A DNA stretch of 44,532 nucleotides from Clostridiales bacterium UBA6981 (GTDB taxonomy: Bacteria > Bacillota > Clostridia > Oscillospirales > Oscillospiraceae), in NCBI GenBank assembly GCA_002450075.1, contig DJYJ01000050.1, positions 1 to 44,532 on the forward strand, in the 5' to 3' direction. The translations under genes and the position numbers were made by a program. Positions 16,525 through 22,797 of the stretch are shown here, one piece after another (the stretch's first letter is position 1; the number at the start of each line of letters is the position of its first letter). The notes below the pieces were generated by a model, which saw only the letters and a list, made by a program, of their open reading frames with translations, was not told the DNA's origin and ran no database searches.

Positions 16525-17658
16525 ATGAACGTATATGTGGTTCAAAACGAGGAGAGCCTTCATGCTGTCGCACGGCGTTTTTCCACGACGGCAGAGACCC
16601 TTGCGCGCCTCAACGCCCTGGCCGATCCGTCCCGTACCGTACCGGGGCTTGCCCTGGCCGTACCCGGCGGATCGCCCCGGCCGACGCGAGAGGCAGTCGT
16701 GAACGCATACGCCTACCCTACGCTCCCGGTCCGGATCGCGGCGGAGTTGCTGGGGCACTTTTCCTTTTTTTCCTCGTTCTGCGCCCGGATGACCGCGGAG
16801 GGGGATCTGATCCCGCCGGATGACGCCGCGCTTGTCGGCGCCGCGCTCTCCTGCGGCGCAATGCCGCTTCTCTGCGTGGCCAATCTCGGCGAAGGCGGCG
16901 GCTTTTCCCCGGCTGCTGCCCACGCCGTGCTCTCTGACGACGTAAGACAGGAGGCGCTGCTGAGACGGATCCTGGCTCTTGTCGGCGGGCGCGGCTATCG
17001 GGGCGTGAGTCTGAACCTCGTGCGGCTTTATCCCTTTGACTGCGAAGCCTATAACGCTTTTGTCCGCCGCGCCGCCGCGCTGCTGCACGAGCGCGGGTGT
17101 ATGCTGATCACGGCGCTCGCCCCCAAAGCGGACGAGAGCAGGAGCGAGTGGCTGTATGCGGCGCACGACTATGCCGTTCACGGCGAGGAGGCTGACTGGG
17201 TGGTCCTGATGACCTATGACTGGGGTCATATGCACGGCGAGCCGGGGCCTGTTTCGCCGCTCGGCGGCATCCGAAGCGTGCTTGACTATGCCTCGGAGCG
17301 CATTCAAAGCGGCAAAATCCTGATGGGCTTTTCGAATTATGCCTACAACTGGGTGCTGCCGTGGCGGGAAGGCGGCGAGGCGTCCGTGCTGTCGAACGCG
17401 GCGGCGGCCAACCTTGCCGTGTCGGCCGGGGCGGAAATCTGTTATGACGCGCGCGCCGCCGCCTCGCATTTCCGCTACCGCGACGCGGCGGGGCTTTGGC
17501 ACGAGGTGTGGTTTGAGGACGCGCGCAGCGTAAAGGCCCGGCTTTCACTCGTGGACGAATATGATCTTGGCGGAATCAGTCTGTGGGCGGCAAATTTCCC
17601 CAATCCCATGCTTCTTGCCACCTTGCAGGAGGCTTTTTCTCCGGTGAAGTTACGGTAG
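16525..17658 (+). CDS. LysM-GH18 (YaaH/SleL-like) protein with degenerate catalytic motif
   Basis: A 377-residue protein without a signal peptide. A single LysM (about 2-47: YVVQNEESLHAVARRF to LALAVPG) precedes a GH18 domain (about 55-370). Spore-cortex relatives such as SleL and YaaH hydrolyse cortical peptidoglycan using a GVNIDFE-type motif; here the aligned segment (160-166) reads GVSLNLV, so the acidic Asp becomes Asn164 and the catalytic Glu becomes Val166. The substrate-side segment VVLMTYDWGHMHGEPGPVSPLG is well kept. I infer a binding or structural pseudoenzyme, perhaps a spore-coat or cortex protein. The ATG has GGAAAGGAG upstream. It is divergent from pepF and stands alone. Confidence 0.85.
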   Translation: MNVYVVQNEESLHAVARRFSTTAETLARLNALADPSRTVPGLALAVPGGSPRPTREAVVNAYAYPTLPVRIAAELLGHFSFFSSFCARMTAEGDLIPPDDAALVGAALSCGAMPLLCVANLGEGGGFSPAAAHAVLSDDVRQEALLRRILALVGGRGYRGVSLNLVRLYPFDCEAYNAFVRRAAALLHERGCMLITALAPKADESRSEWLYAAHDYAVHGEEADWVVLMTYDWGHMHGEPGPVSPLGGIRSVLDYASERIQSGKILMGFSNYAYNWVLPWREGGEASVLSNAAAANLAVSAGAEICYDARAAASHFRYRDAAGLWHEVWFEDARSVKARLSLVDEYDLGGISLWAANFPNPMLLATLQEAFSPVKLR

Positions 17659-17720
17659 GCAGAAGTCGGGAAAGCGCTGTTGCTGCAGACAGCCGAACAG
17701 AGAACAGAAAAAGCAGGAAC

Positions 17721-17806
17721 GTCATCCTGAGGAGCAAAGCGACGAAGGATCTTATTTCTGCTTATAAATCGAACCCTTTAAGATCCTTCGCTCCGCTCAG
17801 GATGAC
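17721..17806. repeat. GTCATCCTGAG-type palindromic repeat, copy 1
   Basis: The left arm starts GTCATCCTGAG and contains GAAGGATCTTA (17721-17754); the right arm contains TAAGATCCTTCG and ends CTCAGGATGAC (17779-17806). The arms are inverted repeats separated by about 25 nt. It lies between two convergent genes. A related copy is at 40148-40230. Confidence 0.8.
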
Positions 17807-17815
17807 AATATAGAA

Positions 17816-17845
17816 GTGCTGCTGCGCCATAAGGCGCAGCAGCAC
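17816..17845 (-). terminator. Hairpin terminator between convergent genes
   Basis: A perfect 13-bp stem GTGCTGCTGCGCC (17816-17828) / GGCGCAGCAGCAC (17833-17845) with an ATAA loop. On the minus strand TTCTATATTG follows, 18 nt past the stop codon at 17864. It probably ends the membrane-protein pair. Confidence 0.65.
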
Positions 17846-17863
17846 AATGAATTGCGTGTAGGT

Positions 17864-18601
17864 TCAGCGCGCAGAGTTTTGGTTCTGGTGGATGCCAGGT
17901 ATCGCCAGAAGCTTATCCTCATACTCTTGGTGGGTGATGATGTTGTCCTGCAAAAGCTTCTCAAGCGTATCCACACGCTCGCGGATAGCTTCTTCCGTCC
18001 ACATGTCAGGCGCATAAACGAAGGCCGGCTCCGGCGCCGACTGTGCGGATGTCGGGATGGGGTTCTCACCGGGCAACCTCAGGGCAAGACCTGCCAGGAA
18101 GACAGCCGCCATCCAGACCATTTCATCCAGAATTGCCACCAGATTAAAGTCGCCCCGGAGCGTCATATAGGGAAGCATCATACCGAAAAGCCGCACAGTC
18201 AGGGCGGCAGCACAAAATCCAATGGCAGAGCCGTGGGCGCGCAATCCCAGGTAGAACAGAAGCTCGGGAAGCGCGGTAAATGCCGTCACGATCAACATGG
18301 CGAAGATCAACAGGCCGTTCTGTGAATACGTACCAATCATTGACGAGACCGTGTTGTAAGCACAAACCAGTACCAGCGCCAGGGCAGCAATGCGGCACAA
18401 GCGGTCCCGGTCCCAGAGCAGTCCTATGGCGAGAATAAGGAAGCAGACAAAGGAGATAATAGTGCCGATCTGATAGCTCCAATAGGCGTCAAGCCGACCG
18501 GTCACCACAAAGGCAATGCTGCTGAACGCTTTCCACAGTGCGAGCAGTAAAAACAGGACGCCGGAAAAAACCCGATAAATTTTACTCTTCTTGTCGACCA
18601 T
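17864..18601 (-). CDS. Six-to-seven-helix membrane protein with SHOCT-like tail
   Basis: Unrecognised 245-residue membrane protein. Hydrophobic segments near residues 10-32, 42-62, 68-87, 95-117, 125-146 and 155-175 suggest six or so helices. A polar linker with SAQSAPEP follows, then a short helical C-terminus (IRERVDTLEKLLQDNIITHQEYEDKL) that matches the SHOCT pattern: a helix followed by a hairpin with an I/L-T-xx-E-Y/F motif, often found at the ends of proteins for oligomerisation. It starts 9 nt after the upstream small membrane protein, which has a similar tail, so the two are likely partners. Lower GC than the surrounding genes is visible by eye. Confidence 0.75.
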   Translation of the reverse strand: MVDKKSKIYRVFSGVLFLLLALWKAFSSIAFVVTGRLDAYWSYQIGTIISFVCFLILAIGLLWDRDRLCRIAALALVLVCAYNTVSSMIGTYSQNGLLIFAMLIVTAFTALPELLFYLGLRAHGSAIGFCAAALTVRLFGMMLPYMTLRGDFNLVAILDEMVWMAAVFLAGLALRLPGENPIPTSAQSAPEPAFVYAPDMWTEEAIRERVDTLEKLLQDNIITHQEYEDKLLAIPGIHQNQNSAR

Positions 18602-18610
18602 TGTCTGTCC

Positions 18611-19141
18611 TCATAGCTGTCGCAGAAGCTTGCTCTTGATTTCTTCGTAGGTATCCTCACTGATCTCCCCCGTTTGCTTCATCCAGGTCAGATCCCGGAG
18701 ATCCTGTGCCGCTTCCCGGCTGCGTTTTAAATCCACGTATACCGTAACCGACTCAGAGGGAAGCGCCTCAGCAGGCCGTGGATGGGGAGATTGATAGACC
18801 GCATTGCCAAAGCCAAGGAGGCAGAAAAAGATCGGTGAGAAGAAAGCCATGCCCAACCCGAAACCGACGCTTTTGCCGAAGGCACGTGACAAATCAATAC
18901 AGCATTTGACGGTCAGATACAGACGATAGAAAGGAATCAGAAGCAGCAGCATTTTCCAGCCGTCGGCATACAGCTCCTCAAAAATCACGTAGATGTTGCG
19001 AAACGGGACCAGCGACTCCCAGCCCTTTCTACCCATCTTTTGATACATCTTCCACTGGGCCGCAAGAACCAGAATGGCATAGAGCAAATAGAGCAGCGAC
19101 ACTATGAGCGTCGACATGGTCTCCGTATCCTGCTGCGACAT
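18611..19141 (-). CDS. DUF5684-like membrane protein with SHOCT-like tail
   Basis: A 176-residue protein with a first membrane helix (about 9-28), the motif KMYQKMGRKGWESLVPFRNIYVIFE typical of DUF5684-type proteins (related in pattern to a signal-peptidase N-terminal region), two or three further hydrophobic segments (about 62-80 and 96-115), and a C-terminal helix-turn MKQTGEISEDTYEEIKSKLL of SHOCT type. It has no visible protease dyad, so no enzymatic role is claimed. Tandem with the next membrane protein (9-nt gap). Translation likely uses AAGGA upstream of the ATG at 19141; an ATG eight codons later is an alternative. Confidence 0.75.
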   Translation of the reverse strand: MSQQDTETMSTLIVSLLYLLYAILVLAAQWKMYQKMGRKGWESLVPFRNIYVIFEELYADGWKMLLLLIPFYRLYLTVKCCIDLSRAFGKSVGFGLGMAFFSPIFFCLLGFGNAVYQSPHPRPAEALPSESVTVYVDLKRSREAAQDLRDLTWMKQTGEISEDTYEEIKSKLLRQL

Positions 19142-19186
19142 TCCTCACCGTTCCTTTCTCTGAGGAGTCTTTTGGGTATGCGCCCC

Positions 19187-20065
19187 TTATTTCTCAAAGC
19201 TTCTGGCCTTGTCAAGGATGAACTGGCGCAGCCAGTCGCCGGCCTCGTCGTTCTTCAGCGCGAAGTCGATGATCGCCTCGAGATAGCCCCGGAGGTTGCC
19301 GGTGTCATAGCGGCGGCCCTCAAAGTCGACGGCGCACATCTTCTCGCGGTGGCAGAGCTCCTTCATGCCGTCGGTCAGCTGGATCTCGTTGTTGCGCCCG
19401 GGGGCGGTGTGCTCCAGGATGTCAAAGATCGCCGGCGTCAGCACATAGCGGCCGAGGATGGCATAGTCCGACAGCTTTTCGCGCAGCGTCGGCTTTTCGT
19501 TCATGTCGCTGATGCGGTAGACGCGGTCGGAGAGCTTTTCCTCCAGCTTCACTGAGGAATACTTGACGATCAGCTCGTCCGGCACCTGGCGCACTGCGAC
19601 GGCGCTGCACTCGTTCGTCTCCGCGGCCGTGACCAGCTGCTTGAGAACGGGAGTCTCGCTGAGCATGATGTCATCGCCGAGCAGGATTGCAAAGGGCTCG
19701 TCGCCCACAAAGCTCTTGGCGCGCCAGACCGCGTGGCCGAGACCCTTCGTCTCCTTCTGGCGGAGGAAAAACACGTCCGCCATATCCGCGACCTCGCGGA
19801 CGATCCGCGCGTCGTGCGGCTTGCCGTCCAGGATCAGTCTCTCCTCGAGGTCGGGGGCGTAATCGAAATAGTTTTCGATCGCGCTCTTGCCGCGGTTGGT
19901 GATGATCAGGATCTCCTCGATACCGGCCGCGACAGCCTCCTCCACGATGTACTGGATAACAGGCTTGTCGACCAGGGGCAGCATCTCCTTGGGGATGCTC
20001 TTCGTGTTGGGCAGCAGTCTCGTTCCGAGTCCCGCGGCCGGAATGATGGCTTTTCTGACTTTCAT
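19187..20065 (-). CDS. galU: UTP-glucose-1-phosphate uridylyltransferase
   Basis: A 292-residue GalU. The nucleotide-binding signature AAGLGTRLLPNTKSIPKEML (residues about 10-29) is followed by KPVIQYIVEEAVAAGIEEI, the metal-binding Asp in LLGDDIMLS, and the sugar-binding region TAPGRNNEIQLTDGM. It makes UDP-glucose for cell-envelope polymers and lipids in the cytoplasm. It lies 33 nt downstream of queT on the same strand, so it may be read through from the queT promoter, which would be unusual because queT is under preQ1 control at the translation level only. Confidence 0.95.
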   Translation of the reverse strand: MKVRKAIIPAAGLGTRLLPNTKSIPKEMLPLVDKPVIQYIVEEAVAAGIEEILIITNRGKSAIENYFDYAPDLEERLILDGKPHDARIVREVADMADVFFLRQKETKGLGHAVWRAKSFVGDEPFAILLGDDIMLSETPVLKQLVTAAETNECSAVAVRQVPDELIVKYSSVKLEEKLSDRVYRISDMNEKPTLREKLSDYAILGRYVLTPAIFDILEHTAPGRNNEIQLTDGMKELCHREKMCAVDFEGRRYDTGNLRGYLEAIIDFALKNDEAGDWLRQFILDKARSFEK

Positions 20066-20098
20066 GTGCAGCTCCTTCCCCGCCCGGAAAAGGCGAGT

Positions 20099-20635
20099 TT
20101 ATTTTTGATTCACGCGAGCGACAAATTCACGGAACGACTTGACCCTCGGCAGCTGACGCAGCAGCGTGTAGCCGATCAGGAACAGGACGCCGAGCTCCCC
20201 GAGGCCGACCGTGAAGGCGTTGAAGCCGTAAGACCGGATCGGGCTGGGGAATTCCTGGATCCGGTAGGCCCAGGTGAGGACCGCGCCGACGATGACGGCA
20301 TTGAAGATGACCGGCATCAGGCAGCCGAGGATGCGGTTTTTCACCGTGTTTCCCCGCTTGCCGAACCAGGCCGTGCAGAGCGCGGCGAGAAGCGTGGCCA
20401 GCGAGCCGAAGACGATATCGGCGATCGTTCCGGTATACAGATTGGCAAGGATGCAGCCGATCCACAGCCCCCAAACGGTGCAGGGCATGAAGAAGGGCAG
20501 GACGGTGAGCGCCTCGCTCACACGGAACTGGACGGCGCCGTAGCTGATCGGGGCAAGCGCGATGGTCAGCGCGGCGTAGGCGGCGGCGACGATCGCCGCG
20601 GTCGTGATGCGAAGGGCAGTGCTTTTCTTTTGCAT
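20099..20635 (-). CDS. queT: QueT-family queuosine-precursor ECF transporter S component
   Basis: A 178-residue integral membrane protein with about five hydrophobic segments and the QueT pattern AAYAALTIALAPISYGAVQFRVSEALTVLP-like start (residues about 16-45) and GCILANLYTGT. It captures a queuosine precursor for import through an ECF module encoded elsewhere. The start is ATG 20635: a GGAGG ribosome site lies 10 nt upstream, whereas an in-frame ATG at 20653 overlaps that site and sits inside the riboswitch tail. The preQ1-I riboswitch directly upstream strongly supports the function. Confidence 0.92.
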   Translation of the reverse strand: MQKKSTALRITTAAIVAAAYAALTIALAPISYGAVQFRVSEALTVLPFFMPCTVWGLWIGCILANLYTGTIADIVFGSLATLLAALCTAWFGKRGNTVKNRILGCLMPVIFNAVIVGAVLTWAYRIQEFPSPIRSYGFNAFTVGLGELGVLFLIGYTLLRQLPRVKSFREFVARVNQK

Positions 20636-20646
20636 GGGAAGGGGTA

Positions 20647-20684
20647 CCTCCATTTTTTATTACACAGGGTGTGGAAACCTGTGT
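20647..20684 (-). promoter_or_regulatory. preQ1-I riboswitch controlling queT
   Basis: Reading the minus strand: P1 5' arm ACACAGG (20684-20678), loop with UUUCCA, the conserved ACACCC, P1 3' arm CCUGUGU (20668-20662), an A-rich linker AAUAAAAAAU and the tail UGGAGG. The loop UCCA can pair with the tail UGGA to form the H-type pseudoknot of class I preQ1 aptamers. The GGAGG ribosome site of queT is in the pseudoknot tail, so ligand binding should block translation initiation. Confidence 0.88.
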
Positions 20685-20965
20685 TTGCGTAGTAAACGGG
20701 CTCGATTATCAGAGCCGCGGGGGAGCTCGAGGGCAGCGAAGCGGCGGCACGGGAGTGAATGACGCGCCGGGGGCGCGTCAGAGCCGTGACGTGACCGAGC
20801 CGCAGCGAGAAAAGGCCCTCCTCGAATTCAATAACCCGCCGCAGCAAAAGGTCGCTCTGCGGGCTTTTGCGGGCAAAGCGGCATTTTCATGGAAAATGCC
20901 CGGTGGGAGAAGCGCCGGCAAAAGCAGGAGGCTTTTGCCAAGCTGGTGGAAACCTGTGTTTGCGT
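20671..20965. repeat. Hairpin-rich spacer bracketed by a 20-bp direct repeat
   Basis: GTGGAAACCTGTGTTTGCGT occurs at 20671-20690 (overlapping the riboswitch 5' part) and again at 20946-20965, 275 bp apart. The intervening 255 nt contains perfect stems at 20760-20768/20772-20780, 20880-20888/20892-20900 and 20917-20925/20931-20939. No gene is supported in it. The second repeat copies only the first half of the aptamer, lacking ACACCC and the tail. It may be a small duplicated or inserted element. Confidence 0.6.
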
Positions 20966-20972
20966 GGTTAGA

Positions 20973-21038
20973 TTCTAGTTTCTAGTTTTTCGTTTCCAGC
21001 AAGCGTCACTAGAAACCAGATACTAGAAACTAGAAACT
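20973..21038. repeat. CTAGTTT-type palindromic repeat, copy 2
   Basis: A left arm TTCTAGTTTCTAGTTT (20973-20988) and a longer right arm of ACTAGAAACCAGATACTAG type (21008-21038) form an imperfect hairpin, same family as 21-100. The right arm overlaps the end of the ImmA/IrrE-like gene and supplies its stop codon. Confidence 0.75.
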
Positions 21039-21662
21039 CGCGTCCGCGGTGACGCGGCGCGGACGCAGCGGGCGCCGGCGCGCAAGCGATCCGGCAGGGC
21101 AGCGGAGCGGCTCGGCCGTAAAGAGGCGTCGCAGCTCGCTCTCGTTTTCTTCATAATAGCGCGCCGCCGTCCAGGCGCAGGCGCGTGAGACGTGGCACAG
21201 CCGGGCGACGCCCGCCGTGCCGTAAAGCGCACGATAGCGGAAATAAACCGTGGGCGGGATGAGCAGCATGCACGCACCGTGTTTGGCCTCGGATTCGTAG
21301 CGGGCATAGAGCGCCTCGTCATAGCTCTGGCGCGACGCGGCGAAGCGCCGGTCGGCCGTGTGGCCAAGCAGCAGATGCATCAGCTCCTCGGCGAGCGTGA
21401 AGCGGATACGCTTCTCCGCCGCGCTGTCGTTATAGCCGATGGCGCGGCCGTGGCGGCCGGACATGGCCACGCCGTCCCGGTTGCCCCAGACGGCAAAGAC
21501 AGCCTCGCGGCTCATACCGCGGCGCTCGAGCTCGCTGAGTGTCACCAGGCGCACGCCATAGTGCCCGCACAGAGCGGCAATATTGACCGGCAGCGTCAGG
21601 CCATGGCGGCGGACAAGCTCGTTGGCCGTGCGCACGACGCGCCGTTCACGCTCCGTCATCAT
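21030..21662 (-). CDS. ImmA/IrrE-like protein with altered zinc motif
   Basis: A 210-residue protein of the ImmA/IrrE (M78-like) family, whose members cut or antagonise the neighbouring XRE repressor after DNA damage. The expected zinc-protease motif HExxH in LAHELGHLLLGH reads LAEELMHLLLGH (91-101): His92 is replaced by Glu, while Glu93 and His96 remain. Protease activity is therefore doubtful unless Glu92 serves as ligand. The start ATG-ATG (21662/21659) overlaps the repressor end by 17 nt, the normal repressor-ImmA coupling. The last residues and the stop TAG come from the CTAG repeat at 21008-21038, so the original C-terminus was probably different. Confidence 0.8.
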   Translation of the reverse strand: MMTERERRVVRTANELVRRHGLTLPVNIAALCGHYGVRLVTLSELERRGMSREAVFAVWGNRDGVAMSGRHGRAIGYNDSAAEKRIRFTLAEELMHLLLGHTADRRFAASRQSYDEALYARYESEAKHGACMLLIPPTVYFRYRALYGTAGVARLCHVSRACAWTAARYYEENESELRRLFTAEPLRCPAGSLARRRPLRPRRVTADASF

Positions 21663-22008
21663 CGCGGAATTCCTCCGGAAAGGCGATCTTCAGCAGCTGG
21701 AGCATATCCTGCCGCCGTTCCGGCGACATTTTTTTGCCCGCGCGCGCGATCATCGTGATCTCCGGCAGCTCCTCCGTCTCCGCGGCAGGGGCTGGCGCGC
21801 CGCTCTCCTCCCAGCCTGTCAGAGCCGAGCGCGGGATGCCGAGCGCCGCCGCAAGCAGGCTGAGCCGCTCGAGCGGGATCTTGCCGGTCGTTCCGGTCGC
21901 ATAGCGCTGGATGGCCGATTTCGGGATCCCGGTGAGGCGCGCAAGCTCGCCATAGCTTATTCCTTTTTCCAGGATCGCCGCATACAGGCGTTGTGTGATC
22001 TCATTCAT
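21646..22008 (-). CDS. XRE-family phage repressor
   Basis: A 120-residue protein with an XRE helix-turn-helix (about 1-60: ISYGELARLTGIPKSAIQRYATG), a Pro/Ala linker and a C-terminal helical tail (KKMSPERRQDMLQLLKIAF). It should hold the phage rightward promoter off by binding the four GTCTCA-type palindromes between it and the terminase genes, and control itself through the one in its own promoter. The start at 22008 is chosen because GGTGAT, complementary to the 16S 3' end, lies 4 nt before it; ATG 22014 or GTG 22017 are alternatives. The promoter places the transcript start only about 10 nt upstream. ImmA/IrrE-like protein overlaps its end. Confidence 0.85.
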   Translation of the reverse strand: MNEITQRLYAAILEKGISYGELARLTGIPKSAIQRYATGTTGKIPLERLSLLAAALGIPRSALTGWEESGAPAPAAETEELPEITMIARAGKKMSPERRQDMLQLLKIAFPEEFRDDDGA

Positions 22009-22024
22009 CGTCATCACCGGACAC

Positions 22025-22053
22025 ATCATAGCACGCTTGTCTCAAAAATGCAA
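22025..22053 (-). promoter_or_regulatory. Leftward (repressor) promoter
   Basis: TTGCAT (22048-22053) and TATGAT (22025-22030) on the minus strand, spacer exactly 17 nt. Operator O1 lies across the -35 box and spacer, so the repressor should control its own gene. The expected start point is near 22018. Confidence 0.7.
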
Positions 22054-22054
22054 T
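22039..22054. promoter_or_regulatory. Repressor operator O1
   Basis: GTCTCAAAAATGCAAT; the left half matches GTCTCA of the other operators (pattern GTYTCA-N4-TGRRAC), the right half is weaker. Inside the repressor promoter. Confidence 0.6.
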
Positions 22055-22081
22055 AGTATATTTTGAAATCTTTTCTTTTTC

Positions 22082-22097
22082 GTCTCACTTTTGGGTT
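22082..22097. promoter_or_regulatory. Repressor operator O2
   Basis: GTCTCACTTTTGGGTT overlaps the first bases of the rightward -35 box (22096-22101). Same GTCTCA-N4-TGG pattern. Confidence 0.6.
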
Positions 22098-22124
22098 GAC
22101 AAAAGAGGGAAATTGTGGTATCCT
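22096..22124 (+). promoter_or_regulatory. Rightward (structural gene) promoter
   Basis: TTGACA (22096-22101) and TATCCT (22119-22124) with a 17-nt spacer; TATACT at 22124-22129 is a less well-spaced alternative. It is flanked by operators O2 and O3 and directed at the terminase genes, with no early genes in between. Confidence 0.75.
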
Positions 22125-22130
22125 ATACTC

Positions 22131-22146
22131 GTCTCAAAAATGAAAC
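22131..22146. promoter_or_regulatory. Repressor operator O3
   Basis: GTCTCAAAAATGAAAC, a near-perfect palindrome (GTYTCA-N4-TGARAC) placed over the predicted start point of the rightward promoter, an ideal repression site. Confidence 0.7.
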
Positions 22147-22201
22147 GCTCGCTTCTGTCGCCGCGATCCGAAGACCGGGGAGGAATTTTTTTGCGCCTTT
22201 C

Positions 22202-22217
22202 GTCCCATTTTTGAGAC
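22202..22217. promoter_or_regulatory. Repressor operator O4
   Basis: GTCCCATTTTTGAGAC, the same palindrome in the opposite orientation, about 80 nt downstream of the rightward promoter. The remaining leader to 22299 holds no supported gene. Confidence 0.6.
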
Positions 22218-22299
22218 AGCATTCGCTTTTTTACTGCCCGCCGGGCGAATCGCGGCGGTAAAAGGACGGAACAGAAGCGACAAGGAAGGGAGGAGTGCG

Positions 22300-22797
22300 A
22301 TGCTCAAGGCCGATTGGCAGGCGATCGCCGAGGAATATATCACGGGAGAGATCAGCATGCGCTCGCTTGCGGTCAAATACGCGCTCCCCCGCAGCACGCT
22401 GCGCAGCCGGGCTTACCGAGAGGGATGGATCGAGAGGCGCGAGGCCTTTCAGCGCGCCGCCGCGCAGGCGGAGGACGGCACTTCGTCAGATCCGGCGGCA
22501 GAAGAAACGCCTCTTTCGCCTGAACGGGCGGTGTATGAGAGCGAGATCTTCCGCGTGACGGACAAGCTGGTGCGGCGCGCCGAGGAGATCCTCGACGGGC
22601 CGGAGGCGGTCGGCGCGCGGGAGCTCGGCGAGCTGATGCGCGCGATCAAAAACGCGAAGGAGATCCGGATGCTGCGCTCCGAGCTGGACGAGCGCGAGCA
22701 GCGCGCCCGCCTGCGCACGCTCGAGGAAAAGAGCGCGGCGGCAGACCGGACGCTGCGCATCGAATTTGCGCCCGAGGCGGAGGAGGCAGCCACATGA
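22300..22797 (+). CDS. Terminase small subunit-like protein
   Basis: A 165-residue protein with an N-terminal helix-turn-helix (about 6-45: WQAIAEEYITGEISMRSLAVKY, then LPRSTLRSRAYREGW), the DNA-binding arrangement of terminase small subunits, followed by a charged helical region (80-150, coiled-coil like). It should recognise the packaging site and recruit the large subunit. Its stop overlaps the large-subunit start by 4 nt (ATGA). It is the first gene after the repressor-controlled promoter, with GGAAGGGAGGAG before the ATG. Identification rests mainly on position and the HTH. Confidence 0.78.
   Translation: MLKADWQAIAEEYITGEISMRSLAVKYALPRSTLRSRAYREGWIERREAFQRAAAQAEDGTSSDPAAEETPLSPERAVYESEIFRVTDKLVRRAEEILDGPEAVGARELGELMRAIKNAKEIRMLRSELDEREQRARLRTLEEKSAAADRTLRIEFAPEAEEAAT

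Noticed and set aside
20566..20847. A 93-codon minus-strand frame across the riboswitch
   Set aside because: It runs through the aptamer and the hairpin-rich spacer and overlaps queT out of frame; the riboswitch explains the conserved part.
20671..20965. Phage attachment site made by the 20-bp direct repeat
   Set aside because: Both copies lie on the left side of the phage region and no matching copy is found at the right end near 40.1-40.3 kb.
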